From assembly GCA_024699855.1 (NCBI GenBank), contig JAMPIQ010000002.1, positions 248,001 to 312,000 of the forward strand: a DNA stretch of 64,000 bases, in the 5' to 3' direction. The first letter of the stretch is position 1; each line of letters opens with the position of its first letter. Positions 21,892 to 32,171 of the stretch are shown here, one piece after another. Position numbers and translations under genes: made by a program. This DNA is from Aphelenchoides besseyi (Eukaryota; Nematoda; Chromadorea; Rhabditida; Aphelenchoididae). Below the pieces are notes generated by a model. That model searched no databases, was not told where the DNA came from, and was given only the letters and a program-made list of their open reading frames with translations.

Positions 21892-22639
21892 GAGTCCCTT
21901 TCCGTTTTATTTCAACTTGTTTCAGGTCACCGAAAGTCGGGTGCCCGACGGAGTCGAGCAGTAGTCGACCGAAGAACGAGCGTTGATATTGGACGAAGAA
22001 CTGATGCGCCTCTACCAGCGGCACGAACCATTCTTACGAAATCACTTGGTGAAGCGGGTAGATTCGGACATTGAATTTTGTCGCACACACTCGCTCCTCT
22101 TTCGAGTGGCCGTTGCGGAAAACGGCGTGAGGTTCCTAGCTTCTTTTCCAATTTACTGCCTTGGCCAAGCCCACTACCGATTTCCTGTTCGCAATTCTCA
22201 GCGGAATCACGAATGTTCACGCCCCCGTGGTCGATCACATAAAAGAAGCCGCTTATCGCATCAGCGGCAGTTTTTTAGTCGAATGCAATAAAATCTCTCC
22301 TGTATCGATCGAATTTAATCTTACTGTCGTAGAGGTTGGACTAGTAAGTTCGGGTTTTGAGGCATTAATTCAGACAAAATCGACATTCACGATTTTACAG
22401 TCCAAATCTCGGATATTGATGCGGACGGAATGACGTTTTCCGGAGACGGTATCTCTCACAAGTTCTGTGGAGTGTTTCAAAATTTCCGCAAGCGAGTCAA
22501 ACCGCAGTTTGGTCGCGCCGCAAAAGATTTTCGATTTGGCGTAATGAAAACAAAGCGATGGGGCGGTTTTCGGTTGTTCTCACCGTTTTTTGTTTCTCTT
22601 GATTCTGCATATGCCATGACCGTCTCGTAACCCCGACCC

Positions 22640-23100
22640 GCCCTTCTCAATTTCCTCTTATGAGGTTTCTAAAAGTGTGTCGTTTACCAAACGTCTTCGA
22701 TTGACATCGACGATCTTTGGTTATGAGAAACGGCTAGTTGAGTGCGCTAAGCAAAGAAGCGGACACGTAGAATTGCGCCTTTAAAAATTAAACGGTTATT
22801 TTTATCAATTGAAATTGTTCAAAGCAAGAGACAACTTCTGAAAGCGTCAGAAATTCTCACAATTTAAGCAAAAAGTCCGATAAAAGAGGAAAAGCAAGCG
22901 AAAATCCGCTGCAAACGCAAACTTCTCGCGGCGAGACCAAAATGCGGTTTGACTCGCGTGCAAAAATTATGGAACACCTCTGTACCTACCATAGTGATGT
23001 TCGTCGATTCATTGTTTGGACTCTCAAGTCTGCAAATTGCGTTACCATCAAACAGATGATCAAAAAAGTAATATTTGTGGCATTTTTATGAATTTTAGCA
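22640..23100. other. AT-rich gap inside the Ty3/gypsy relic
   Basis: No frame related to gag or pol is seen between the last gag-like frame and the RT start. It probably holds decayed gag and protease sequence. Confidence 0.35.
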
Positions 23101-23737
23101 TCTTTTTAGGAAATTCACAAGAACGACGAAGTTCAATGTACGGACGAGCCCAAGAAGGCCAACGGGAAGATTCGAATTTGTGCGGATTATTCAACCGGAC
23201 TAAATCGTGCTCTTTCTGATGACTGTTACCCCTTTCCTCGAGTTGAAGACATTTTTGCGAAGCTATCCGAAAGTAAATTCTTTTCGCTTTTGGATCTCTG
23301 TGACGGTTACCACCAACTGAAGCTCACAGCCGAATCGCAGAAGTTAACGACAATCAGTACGCGCAAGCGAATGTTCCAATACACCCGCCTCAACTTCGGA
23401 TTGAAAACGGCTCCCGCGATTTTTTAACGTTGCATGGATCAGGTTGTTGCGGGACTAAAAGAAGTGATCGTTTACTCGGACGATATTTTCATTCATTCGC
23501 CAAACCGAGAAGGTCATAATAAGCAGCTCAAGAGTGCTTGAACGTTTGCAGGAAGGTGGAATGCGCCTGCAACTTGAAAAGTGCAAATTCGTACAGGAGT
23601 CAGTCAGTTATTTGGGATCCATCGATTGTTCATCAAACTGAACCAAAAATAACTACTATGTTAATACAACACTTTCCATCAAATCCAAATTATTCGAAAA
23701 GTTTATATCAATCGGAGATAAAGAGATGGAAAAGTGA

Positions 23738-24475
23738 CTAGAATTCATCATTATCATCAATGTGTATGACTTCCTGTTTGACAGTAGAAATGCCGCGAGC
23801 AATCCGTTCGGTCGCGGAAAAGTCGATGAATAAATCCGCCCGGCTTTCCCCTACGAAAGAGAGTTTTGTAATAAAGTTTTGCATTATTTTTGTGAAGCTT
23901 TTGTGAGAGAAACAATTGTTGTTGATACAAGAATCTTCCACAGAAATGAAAATGTGTATGACATCCTGCTTGAGAATGCAAATTGAACAAAGTGATGTGT
24001 TATTGTGCAAGAATACATTAAAATAAAAATCAGAGGTATGTGCAACACAACAACGACTATGTTTGTCAAGCTGGTATATGAAGAAATCCATTTAACATCG
24101 AACTTTTCATTGTTTTGTTGTAATTTTTCAAATAGATGCCATTCATTGATGCTAGATAGCGCTCCATGCCTCCAATCGGTAAGGAATCTAAATTGATTTC
24201 CAAATATTAATCTGAAGCGCAAATCCCGGATGCGAGGTTCCACACGCACCGAGCTGAAGTCGAACCCCGGTACGAAGTAATACTCACTGCATTGTTGACG
24301 GGACAAAGTGTGGTGTTGATCAAGAAAAATGGTAGCCAGAGGATATCTCTTTCCAAAGGTTGAACGAAAACCAGTCGGCCTCTTCCAGATCCCAGCCCTT
24401 GAAGTCAAAGTCAGTGAGGAAGCGATGAGTGTCTTCCACGATGTTTACGCAGAGTTGTTCATTGGTTTTGTTTTT
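23738..24475 (-). pseudogene. Unknown-family protein, member C (frameshifted)
   Basis: Third relative of the genes at 4326-5103 and 6559-7132. Reading the minus strand, similarity to member A runs through three frames. The first is LCVNIVEDTHRF and GWDLEEADWFSFNLWKE (about 24450-24340). Next comes LDQHHTLSRQQCSEYYF and RDLRFRLIFGNQFRFLTDW (about 24330-24170). The last is DKHSRCCVAHTSDFYFNVFL (about 24070-24000), matching EHSRCVPHTPDFYFNELL of A. At least two frameshifts are therefore needed, so this copy is a pseudogene. Upstream exon 1 was not found. The Helitron relic begins close to its 5' side. Confidence 0.7.
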
Positions 24476-24644
24476 TCTAGAAATTGGATATGGTTAACTT
24501 GGAATGTTTGTTAATTTATAGATTTTCCATCCTACAATTGTTCATAATGTTACTTGTTTGTTCTTATCAACGATGTTATAGATGGAAAAAAATAACATCG
24601 AAGGTGCAGAAAGTATGTTGGTTGAATATCATGAAACTGATTAA

Positions 24645-26093
24645 ATGCGAAATATTGAAATATTTAGGCAATCGTTATTAAATGAAGAAGATTTGCAATG
24701 TTTAAATTATTATCAGGGTCTAGACAGTTGGCTGAACGACAATGTAATTATAAACTATTTGATACTTCAATTACCAAAAATCGATGACAAAGTGCTTATT
24801 GGTGAAATAGATATTTGGAAACTAGATATTAATTTGACAAATGAACACTCGATTTCCTATACAAAACGTTGTGGCGATTGGAGTCAAGTTGTTATTCCGG
24901 TATTTGTTGGAGCAAATCATTGGGGCTTAGTTATTATTGACAGAGATGGTCGTTGCAAATATTATGATTCATTAGGTTGTATTTTGACTAATAATCAAGA
25001 AAAATTAATCAAAGACATTGCATTGTTGTTAGATATTGAAGCAATTCAGTTTGTTAATGTGGACAGAAGTACTTATTACTGTTGGGTTTTAAGGTGATTT
25101 GTATTGGACCGAATGTTGGCGTCCCCCTTCCCTCGGCTGCCGATGATTTGTGTTGTCGGATCCGTTTTGATCCGGACTTTCGAAGAGGCGGAGAGGTTGA
25201 TTCTCCTTTTAACCCGAGTTGAAGTGTCCACAATTCAGAGTTGTACTTTATTGGGATTTCTCAAACTTGGGTTAATAAACCTTACAAATAAAACGAGCAC
25301 GAAATTTGAACGCGGATAATTTTAACGATAAAATTCGAAGTTGAAAGATAAGGATCGGGGTTTCAGTGGTTCAGTGGTAGAAATGTGGACGGTGGAGTAA
25401 AGAATCGGAGGAGAGGAACAACAAATTAGATCAACATTCACGGTTAAATCTCCAAAGAAGAGAGAAAATGAGCAAGGAGAACAAAAAATGACGCCGCCAA
25501 CCGATGCCCTATAGTAGGGACCCAAAGAATCCCCAAGCGAAGGATTGGACGGCGAACAAGTTTGGTAACGATGGCAATGTGTTTAGATCGCGAGACGCGA
25601 CAGTGTGTGTGATTCGCCGAACCGGACTGTTATTGTATTGTGTTTATCTGAATAAACTTTCTCTTTTCTAGTTCAAGGAAGATTGGACAATTACCAACAA
25701 AGAAACAATCACAGTTGCGGTTCTGCTATTTGTATGCTTGCTGAACGAATATTGAAAGGGGAAGTGTTAAATTTCCGTCAAATTGCAGTGAATAATTGGA
25801 GAAAATCGGCGCTTCGAATTTTACGTAATGAAGTTTTAAATATGAATGGCATAAATTTGAATTTAAACATACAAGATGAGAAAAATATCAAATTTAAACG
25901 AAAAAAAGTTGACGATAAGGGAAACTTGGAAAGAAACATGATGAAAATCAACAAAGTTATACGAATTCAATTCAAGAACAACAAGAAATGTTTAGGAGAT
26001 TTAACTTATAAAAGAGCCATCGTAAAAATAAATAGAAGCGTGAAGAAGCGGAAAATGAGACCAACAATAAACGACGAAATGCAAAGCGATTAG
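24645..26093 (+). pseudogene. Ulp1-like (C48) cysteine protease, interrupted
   Basis: De-SUMOylase-type protease fold. The first frame (24645-25097) carries the conserved SWLNDNVIINYL start, the catalytic His in ANHWGLVIID and the Asp in YYDSLGC. The second frame (from about 25679) carries the oxyanion Gln in QQRNNHSCG, where the Cys is the nucleophile, then a lysine-rich tail. All four catalytic residues are therefore present. A 584-bp insert separates Asp from Cys. A GTGATT donor and TTTTCTAG acceptor at its edges could let it be removed as an intron, but the frames then do not join. In context this is part of the Helitron and not a host SENP gene. Confidence 0.7.
25095..25678. mobile_element. 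Unidentified insertion, possibly LTR-like
   Basis: The Ulp1 region is broken here by non-coding, GC-richer DNA. AAGG stands at both borders (25091-25094 and 25675-25678), which could be a 4-bp target duplication. The insert begins TGATTTG, has AATAAACTTT near its end and a stretch TGGTTCAGTGGTAGAA (about 25367-25383) that resembles a tRNA A-box. No ORF is convincing. A solo LTR or a tRNA-derived SINE are both possible. Confidence 0.4.
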
Positions 26094-26289
26094 AGAAAAA
26101 CCAACTTCAAGAACAACAGTTTAATGCAAGAGCACCAATAAAAAACGAAAATGACATTTGGTATTTTGATTGTGGAGATTTCGTCTCTGAATGCAAACAT
26201 TGCAATGCAATTTTTTAAAAGAAGATCATGTTGCCAATACAGCAAAAGATACGTTTAGTAAATGTTGTTCTTTTGGTAAAATTAAAATA

Positions 26290-27130
26290 CAGGGTGGCGC
26301 AAAATGAACTCCCGTCGGTTTTTTGCGGATAACTTTTTTATCGATGATTTTTTTCTAAACAAAGTATATATTTTCTTGGTCCTTATGGTCCCCATTTTCA
26401 AATGGAAACAAAATTGAAATTTTGAAAATTTGAAAAAATTTTACCTTACCCCCCTCTTTGGTCCATTTTTTACGGTCTTGACCACGTTCGGTTTTCTTTG
26501 TTTTTGTCTGCAATGAGTTACACGGTCGCAGCCGCCAGTCACTCTTGAGGAAGTAAGAGCAGCAATCGTGGAAGTTGCCAACGATCTTCGGCAAAATCGC
26601 GAAATGAGAGAACGAATTGCGGCCAGTTTTCCTCGTCGTCTTCATCAATGATTGGAGCGTGAAGGCGGCCAAGTGGAAATCCGTTAATCATTTGTTTTTG
26701 TTGTTAATTTGTTAATTAAACGGTTCAATTTTAAACATTAAAAACTGTTTTAACACAGATCAACAAAATTGGACCAAAGAGGGGAGGGGTAAGGTGAAAT
26801 TTTTTCAAATTTTCAAAATTTCAATTTTGTTTCCATTTGAAAATGGGGACCATAAGAACCAAGAAAATATATATGTTCGGTCTTGACGGGGAGTGCACAA
26901 GAGAAGATTTATTCGGATACAATAAGAATCAACAACAATAACAAGGCTTTGTTTTTACCACCAACAGCGAGCGGCTGTCCCGCGAAACCCAGCGAAGTGA
27001 TCGGGCTAGGACCCAACAGGAGTAAGAGACATCATTTACAGCCCCGAACAATATACTTTGTTTAGAAAAAAATCATCGATAAAAAAGTTATCCGCAAAAA
27101 ACCGACGGGAGTTCATTTTGCGCCACCCTG
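26290..27130 (+). mobile_element. Second IS630-type deletion derivative
   Basis: Flanked by TA (26288-26289, 27131-27132). Long inverted repeats begin CAGGGTGGCGCAAAATGAAC and extend about 170 bp. Inside, only the transposase C-terminus remains (REMRERIAASFPRRL, then a TGA, then EREGGQVEI; about 26600-26687), the same tail as in the element at 15739. The right arm is interrupted by a solo LTR at 26874-27050. The element itself interrupts the Helitron. Confidence 0.85.
26874..27050 (-). repeat. Solo LTR in the MITE arm
   Basis: A 177-bp insert bounded by TGTTCGG and CCGAACA, with a 5-bp target duplication ATATA on both sides (26869-26873, 27051-27055). Read on the minus strand it contains GAATAAATC 3' to its middle, as expected for an LTR poly(A) signal. 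It has the same end sequences as the insert at 59493-59723. Confidence 0.75.
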
Positions 27131-27296
27131 TAAAAGGAAAAAAATGTTGGAAAAACGTTTATTTTGCCGTCGAGTTTCAAAGGTAACCGCGTCATTGTCA
27201 GCAAGCCTATTGAGATTCAATGGCCTTGGTCAGAAGATTTGGCAAACCGAGTGTATTTATTACGTTTACTTGCAATACTAATTGGCCTGAGATTTA

Positions 27297-28650
27297 CAGT
27301 GCTGGCCAAAAGTTTTGGGACAGGGAAGAAAATCGATTGCAATTACATTTCTTCACATTGAAATTTGGCCTGATTTTTTCTTGGCGTTGACTGGCAAAGT
27401 CATCAATTTTTCTTGCTTTACCAAAATGTTGACCGACCAAGAAATTGCGAAGATCCGTCAACTCTACGACCGTCTCAAGTCCTATCGAGAAGTTGCCAAT
27501 AAACTCGGACATTCGAAGAACACAATCATGAGCGTGATCAAACAACAACCGCGTAAGCCCGTGGGTCGTCCAAAAAAATACACTGCTCGCCTTCGCCGTC
27601 GGATTAAACGTCATGTGATCTCCGAACTCCGCTCCAATCGCCTTGTCACTTCGCGTATCATCAAGGAAAATTTGGAGCTGGATGTGAGCCGCCGAACAAT
27701 CCGACGATGGTTAAACCGTGACAACATCTTCTATCATCTGATCAAAAAGAAACTTCCGTTGACTTTGACGCATCGTCAAAATCGCCTTAACTTTTCCCGT
27801 CGTCACCTAATTGCTGGCACGGACTTTTCAACTTGGATCTTCTCCGATGAAAAACGATTTTGTTTACATGGCCCTGATAATTTTGGATCATACGAAACCG
27901 AGGATGTTAATTTGGAGCGCATTAAACGCCAAATGGGCGGTGGATCAGTTATGATACTTGGTGCAATTTCATCTACCGGCAAACTCTTGATTACGGTGAG
28001 TTTTTTGGACCATCTATTCAAAATTTATAAACACAGTCTTTGCTTTTAGGAGTGCAAGAGCAAGTACAAGGCGACTGATTATCTCTCCGACCTTAAAACG
28101 ACGTTTATCCCATGGGCCAAGAAAGAAATGAAGAACAAGAAGTGGGTTTGGCAACAAGATCGCGCCCCAATTCATACCGCCCACGTTGTTTCCGCCTACT
28201 TTCACGATCAGAACATCACCACTGCTGACTGGCTGTCACGTAGTCCCGATTTGAGTTCGATTGAAAATGTATGGAAGCTGATGGAAGACGTAATCTACAA
28301 GAAAGGCCAGTACAACACAAAAGCTCAACTTCTGGCCGCCATCAGACGATCCACGCAGAAAATCAAACCCGAAACGATTAAGCAACTCTTTCTCGGTATG
28401 AACAAACGTCTCTTGGAGGTGGTCGAAGCAAAAGGTGGTCAAATTTGAACGATTTTCTTCCCTGTCCCAAAACTTTTGTCCAAGCAATTTTCGACTGTTC
28501 ACATAAATTTTTTCAATTTCTCGCTTGTTTGCAAACTTTTTGCGGCAATAATGTTAGAATTCGGTCGCAGGATCTGTACCGAAAAAAAGACGCGAAACGG
28601 TCTAGTGGATTTCTAGATACCTGCTGTCCCAAAACTTTTGGCCAGCACTG
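27297..28650 (+). mobile_element. Tc1-like transposon, apparently intact
   Basis: A 1.35-kb element flanked by TA (27295-27296, 28651-28652). The terminal 27 bp are perfect inverted repeats beginning CAGTGCTGGCCAAAAG. A second, inner copy of a similar motif lies near 28455-28480. The transposase frame is uninterrupted apart from one intron. It is inserted in the Helitron Rep region, which makes it younger than that relic. Confidence 0.9.
27426..28448 (+). CDS. Tc1-like transposase (DD34E), one intron
   Basis: Cut-and-paste transposase of 322 aa. Exon 1 is 27426-27995 and exon 2 is 28050-28448, joined in frame across a 54-nt intron (GTGAGT...TTTTAG). The N-terminal paired helix-turn-helix (about 1-115) includes the GRPKK linker. 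The catalytic triad is complete: Asp in FSDEKRF, Asp in WQQDRAPIH and Glu in SPDLSSIENVW, in the DD34E arrangement. The protein ends normally after the C-terminal helices (KRLLEVVEAKGGQI). No stop or frameshift is seen, so it may still be active. The intron follows GKLLIT, the same place as in two decayed Tc1-like copies in this window. Confidence 0.9.
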
Positions 28651-28800
28651 TAAAGGAATTTGATACCAGGGAATAAAGCAATGGACGAACCGGATTTGAT
28701 TGATCGAGTATTTAATTTGAAATAAAAAGAATTAATGAAAGACATGAAGATAAGAGAAGTTTTTAGCAAAGTTCTGGCTGTGAGTTTGACGATTGGGGTG

Positions 28801-29479
28801 GTAACAATAACAGTAAAATGCCACTCGCTCCGTGGTTAGCTGTTTATTTGAAACGGCAGCTTAGTTTCATTATGTGTAAGGCGTGTGAAGGCAAATTTTT
28901 CACAACAAGGAAAAAGATACGTCCGATGTCAAATGGAACATATGAAATTCGATTAATTCTATGCAAATCCACAAGGTCTCCCAACTCCGAGAATGGACAT
29001 CCGTGGAGAGCAACTCCGATCGATGGGAACAGCTCAAAAAGACGTTTGTTAATCCACGATGACAACGAACAGAAAAGACGACGGCGAAGACGAACTGACA
29101 GCCGATCTCCACCAACACAGAATTTTACTTGCACACTTATTTTTCATTTATCTGTTGAGCTTGGAATAAATTCAAATTCAATTCAAATTCAAATATGCAA
29201 TGCGTGTATTGACGTTAATGCGGCGTTCAACCAAGCTTATCGGGATTTGAACAAGTGAATCAAATGTCTCCCAAACTTGCTTTTTTGTAGGTCAAAACCC
29301 CTAAAAAACTTCCATTTATTTAATTATTTTTGGTTACTTTCTGTTAATTTGATTCAGCAAATATTAAACGTTGAGAAGCAAACAAGCAAAATTGCAACTA
29401 ACACACCAGAGCTAACAAACTCACGTCGCTTATCGTTTTTATCAATTAAAATCGTCCGTTTTTCTCGTCGGGCACTTGA
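28801..29479. other. Region 3' of the Helitron relic
   Basis: A 146-codon frame (28818-29258, +) begins right after the last Helitron similarity. It has a CKACEGKFF segment and an RRRRRR run but no recognised domain; it may be decayed Helitron sequence. The remaining 200 bp up to the next gene show nothing. Confidence 0.35.
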
Positions 29480-30693
29480 ATGATGGTAATCATATTTTGC
29501 TTCTTGCTTCTTAACTCTTTGGCTCTTGCTCAGATTTTAGGTCGAGATTCGAACTCTGCATTCGGATTTGAGGTCGTTGGTTTCTTTGGTACTCCGAGTA
29601 AGTTCGCCTTCTAAACACTAACTACTTCGTTTAGTTCAACCTACTTATTTGTATGTCGATTTAAACGCTGTGGGCGTCTGGTTGTTTTCGGCCAAGTGCT
29701 CGTCGTGTTCGCATTTTAGTTTCAATCCAAAGTACCAGTCGGCTAATGAGCTCAATTGATTCCCATATTTAGCACCTCGGTGACATTTCAAAACCAAACC
29801 ACTCAATCGATACTCCAGTTCTCTAGTCCACTCAACGATCAAAAAGCAACGTTAAGTGGCTACGTAGCCCAAGATCAAACGCTTCTCGTACCAGAAGTAT
29901 TCACAGCTCTTGAATTCATTTCAATTTTCAGCTCCGTTCGGACGATGAATTTCAAACACAAAAATTCACACTGGTCACCTCACTTGTTGGCGTTGATCCC
30001 TCAGTCTCTTCTGACGGGATTCAATACGACGGTCGAGTTGGTTTGAGTCCAAAGCAATTGGATCAAAACGCGTTGAATTTGTTCTTCGGCGATTTGGATC
30101 GTCTTGTTTGTTTCAGTCAAAAAGAGTAAGAACGAGGAATGGAAGTCAATTTGGCTGTTTAGTGAGTCGTGGATGGAAATTGGACGCGAGTCGTTGGAGC
30201 AGAACATTCAATACGCAAACCTGACATTTGTGATGACTGAATCAGACGAATGGACATTTCAAATTGACGATTACTCTTTCGGCAAATTCTCGTCTTCTGG
30301 TCCGTTTCAAGTCCAACTCTCAACAACCACCGAATTCATTTACGCTCCATCAGAACTGATCAATCAGATCATCAAACAACTCGACGCGGAAGTTGGACCT
30401 GGAGATGAGTTGGAGGTCGATTGTGATCGAACAGCACCAAACTTTCAAGTGGAAGTGAACGGCGTGTATTTGAGTGTTCAGGCGAGTGATTACATTCGTC
30501 GAGTTGTAAGCTGAATTGTTTACTTCAAAAGATCTTTTCTTTGCAGTCCGATGACAAGTGTGTTTTGCAATTTCGCTCATTCCCGAACGCAAAAGATCGA
30601 TTTGTTTTGGGTCTTCCGTTTCTCAATTCCATGGTCTTCTGTTTGGATTTTGATTTTCAGATTGTCTCTTTTTTGGATGCAAAACTCAAATAA
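29480..30693 (+). CDS. Pepsin-like aspartic protease homologue lacking catalytic motifs
   Basis: Secreted protein with the A1 aspartic-protease fold but not its active site. Exons 29480-29597, 29635-29737, 29773-29887, 29932 to about 30100, 30117-30505 and 30547-30693 follow one another; introns are 35-44 nt. A signal peptide (VIIFCFLLLNSLALA) starts the protein. Where active enzymes have DTGSSNLW, this one has DLNAVGVW before a normal CSSC disulphide loop; the second DTG site reads STTTEFIYAP. Flap and later landmarks survive (YDGRVGLSP, WTFQIDDYSF, VLGLPFLNSMVFCLDFDFQI). The junction between exons 4 and 5 near 30100-30116 does not resolve to a normal intron and could hide a frameshift. AATAAA overlaps the stop. 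It is probably a pseudoenzyme, binding or inhibitory. Confidence 0.7.
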
Positions 30694-31758
30694 AGAATTT
30701 TATTTCAAATCACAGGAATACTGTCATTCGAAGAAGTCGAAGTGGCGGCATTCACAAGCCCAAACTGTTTGGGTTTCTCGTCCACTTTTTTCGCTTCAAA
30801 TAACCGAATAACTAAAATTCACTTTGACAACTCGAAACCGGACAAACATAGGTAATAGAACCATTGTGGAGTAGTAAGAGCTGCGACACTCATGCGTCAC
30901 CCGGTGGTCACTCGTCCAACTGAAAACCGACTCGTGCGGTCGAATCACGCAACGACTTCTTCTCGTCAGGTTGCCTTGTCTCTTGTAACTATTTGGCCTA
31001 CAATAAACTTTGTCTATCTCCAGAGTGAGCGATCTGGGCCAGCGAGCCCCTACTGAGATCTACTAAAATCAGTGTTTAGCTATTTAGATTGCTGGCAATG
31101 TTTGATTTGGATTTGTGATTTTAAAGCGCAATCTCTCGACAAAAAGAACGAACTCTACGGTCACACATCATTCCAATTTCTGTGTTTTAACCGCTCTTTT
31201 GGACAGCTTCCGTCTGCTTGCTACGATTCCATGCATTGTACGTTCGGAACTTTGCAAATCAAACGCAAATGTTGAAAACGATGTTCGATTTACGCAAACA
31301 GTCCACACAGTTGATGTTGATCCAACCTTTTCTTCTTTATCTAAATCATCAGATACACCCATTTTCGAGAGTACAAAAAAGATTCTTTGGGTTTATACAA
31401 ACAACCAAATCGTCGAAATGTTTATGTTTTTAGCAACTTTACTGGCTGTCAAGATGTCGAGATTTTCATCAAATGGAATAAGAATAACAAGTAGTTCTTT
31501 AGTTTCGGAAAGAAAACGGGAACGCATGTTAAGTAGGTAGCTAAACCCTGCAATGTGTAATTGAGTTTAGGGTTGAGATGATTGCCAGTTAAAATTTGAG
31601 GGCAAAAACAAAACTTATGACTGGAAATTGAGTATGCGTTTGCTTGTTAGCTCTTATTAAAAGCATGTGCTGTTTTAGATCATCGGATATTAGATGTGAC
31701 AGCTCGTGCTGTAGTACATACATCACAAGAAGTGAAGTGATTGCAACCAATAGCTATT
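30694..31758. other. Unassigned region
   Basis: A GC-richer, LTR-like stretch with ACAATAAACTTTG lies at about 30850-31075, without provable ends. The 141-codon frame at 31115-31540 (+) has no recognised domain and no splice support. Confidence 0.35.
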
Positions 31759-31929
31759 ATGACGAGAGCGATTGTTCCAGGAATCTCATCTCCAGTCGCT
31801 CAATCATCCGATAGCCATCTGTGGCTTATTTTCGGTAGCTTTTTGATGATTATTGTTGTGCCATCGGGAGTTATTTACTTCGTCAAAACTCATAAGCATT
31901 CAAATTGCGGACGTTATGTTCAATTTTGA
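31759..31929 (+). CDS. Possible small single-TM protein or last exon
   Basis: A 56-codon frame from the ATG at 31759 contains one hydrophobic segment (WLIFGSFLMIIVVPSGVIYFV) between polar ends, and an AATAAA follows at about 31945. It could be the last exon of an unrecognised membrane protein. No family assigned. Confidence 0.3.
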   Translation: MTRAIVPGISSPVAQSSDSHLWLIFGSFLMIIVVPSGVIYFVKTHKHSNCGRYVQF

Positions 31930-32171
31930 ACAACAGAACTTGAATAAAGGTGCTTAACTGCAAAGGTCGGAAGCTTCAGATAAGATTGTTAGAAAGATAC
32001 AGACTTCGTATGTCCTACTGAATGCTTCAATTCCCTACTATTTTGTACACAAAAAATCTTGAAAGGTTCGCGACTGTCACTCATCTCTTGCTGTTTGATC
32101 GGTTTGTCATCTGAAGGCGAGTCATTGGCCTCCGCTTAAGTTCTGTTTGACCAGTGAGTTTATTTGTGTGT

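Larger units (their letters stand above)
20890..23620 (+). mobile_element. Degenerate Ty3/gypsy retrotransposon
   Basis: A gag-like frame starts at 20892 (MTEASASTSS, SDDVLLRFLGG) and is cut by the foldback element at 21010-21891; scattered gag-like frames follow to about 22430. Reverse-transcriptase sequence is clear at 23140-23530: GKIRICADYSTGLNRAL, FFSLLDLCDGYHQL, QYTRLNFGLKTAPAIF and the active-site box VYSDDIF. A TAA interrupts it at the end of the APAIF block (near 23425) and another stop lies near 23540. Protease, RNase H and integrase are not seen. It is an inactive fragment. Confidence 0.8.
24600..28800 (+). mobile_element. Decayed Helitron carrying a Ulp1-like protease
   Basis: Pieces of a Helitron replication protein lie in order on the plus strand, separated by later insertions. 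A Ulp1-type protease lies at 24645-26093. The Helitron-like N domain is at about 26150-26285 (SECKHCNAIF, then KDTFSKCCSFGKIKI). Near 27220-27296 comes SMALVRRFGKPSVFITFTCN and NWPEI, and at 28655-28770 RNLIPGNKAMDEPDLIDRVF. These are in the family order. In-frame stops occur near 27210, at the Tc1 insertion point and near 28717, so it is dead. The Rep HUH motif and helicase were not found. Its A/T-rich codon use differs from the neighbouring genes. Confidence 0.7.

Noticed and set aside
24645..26093. Host SUMO protease gene
   Set aside because: The surrounding sequence in the same order is Helitron Rep sequence, codon use is unlike the host genes, and the frame is broken by an insertion.
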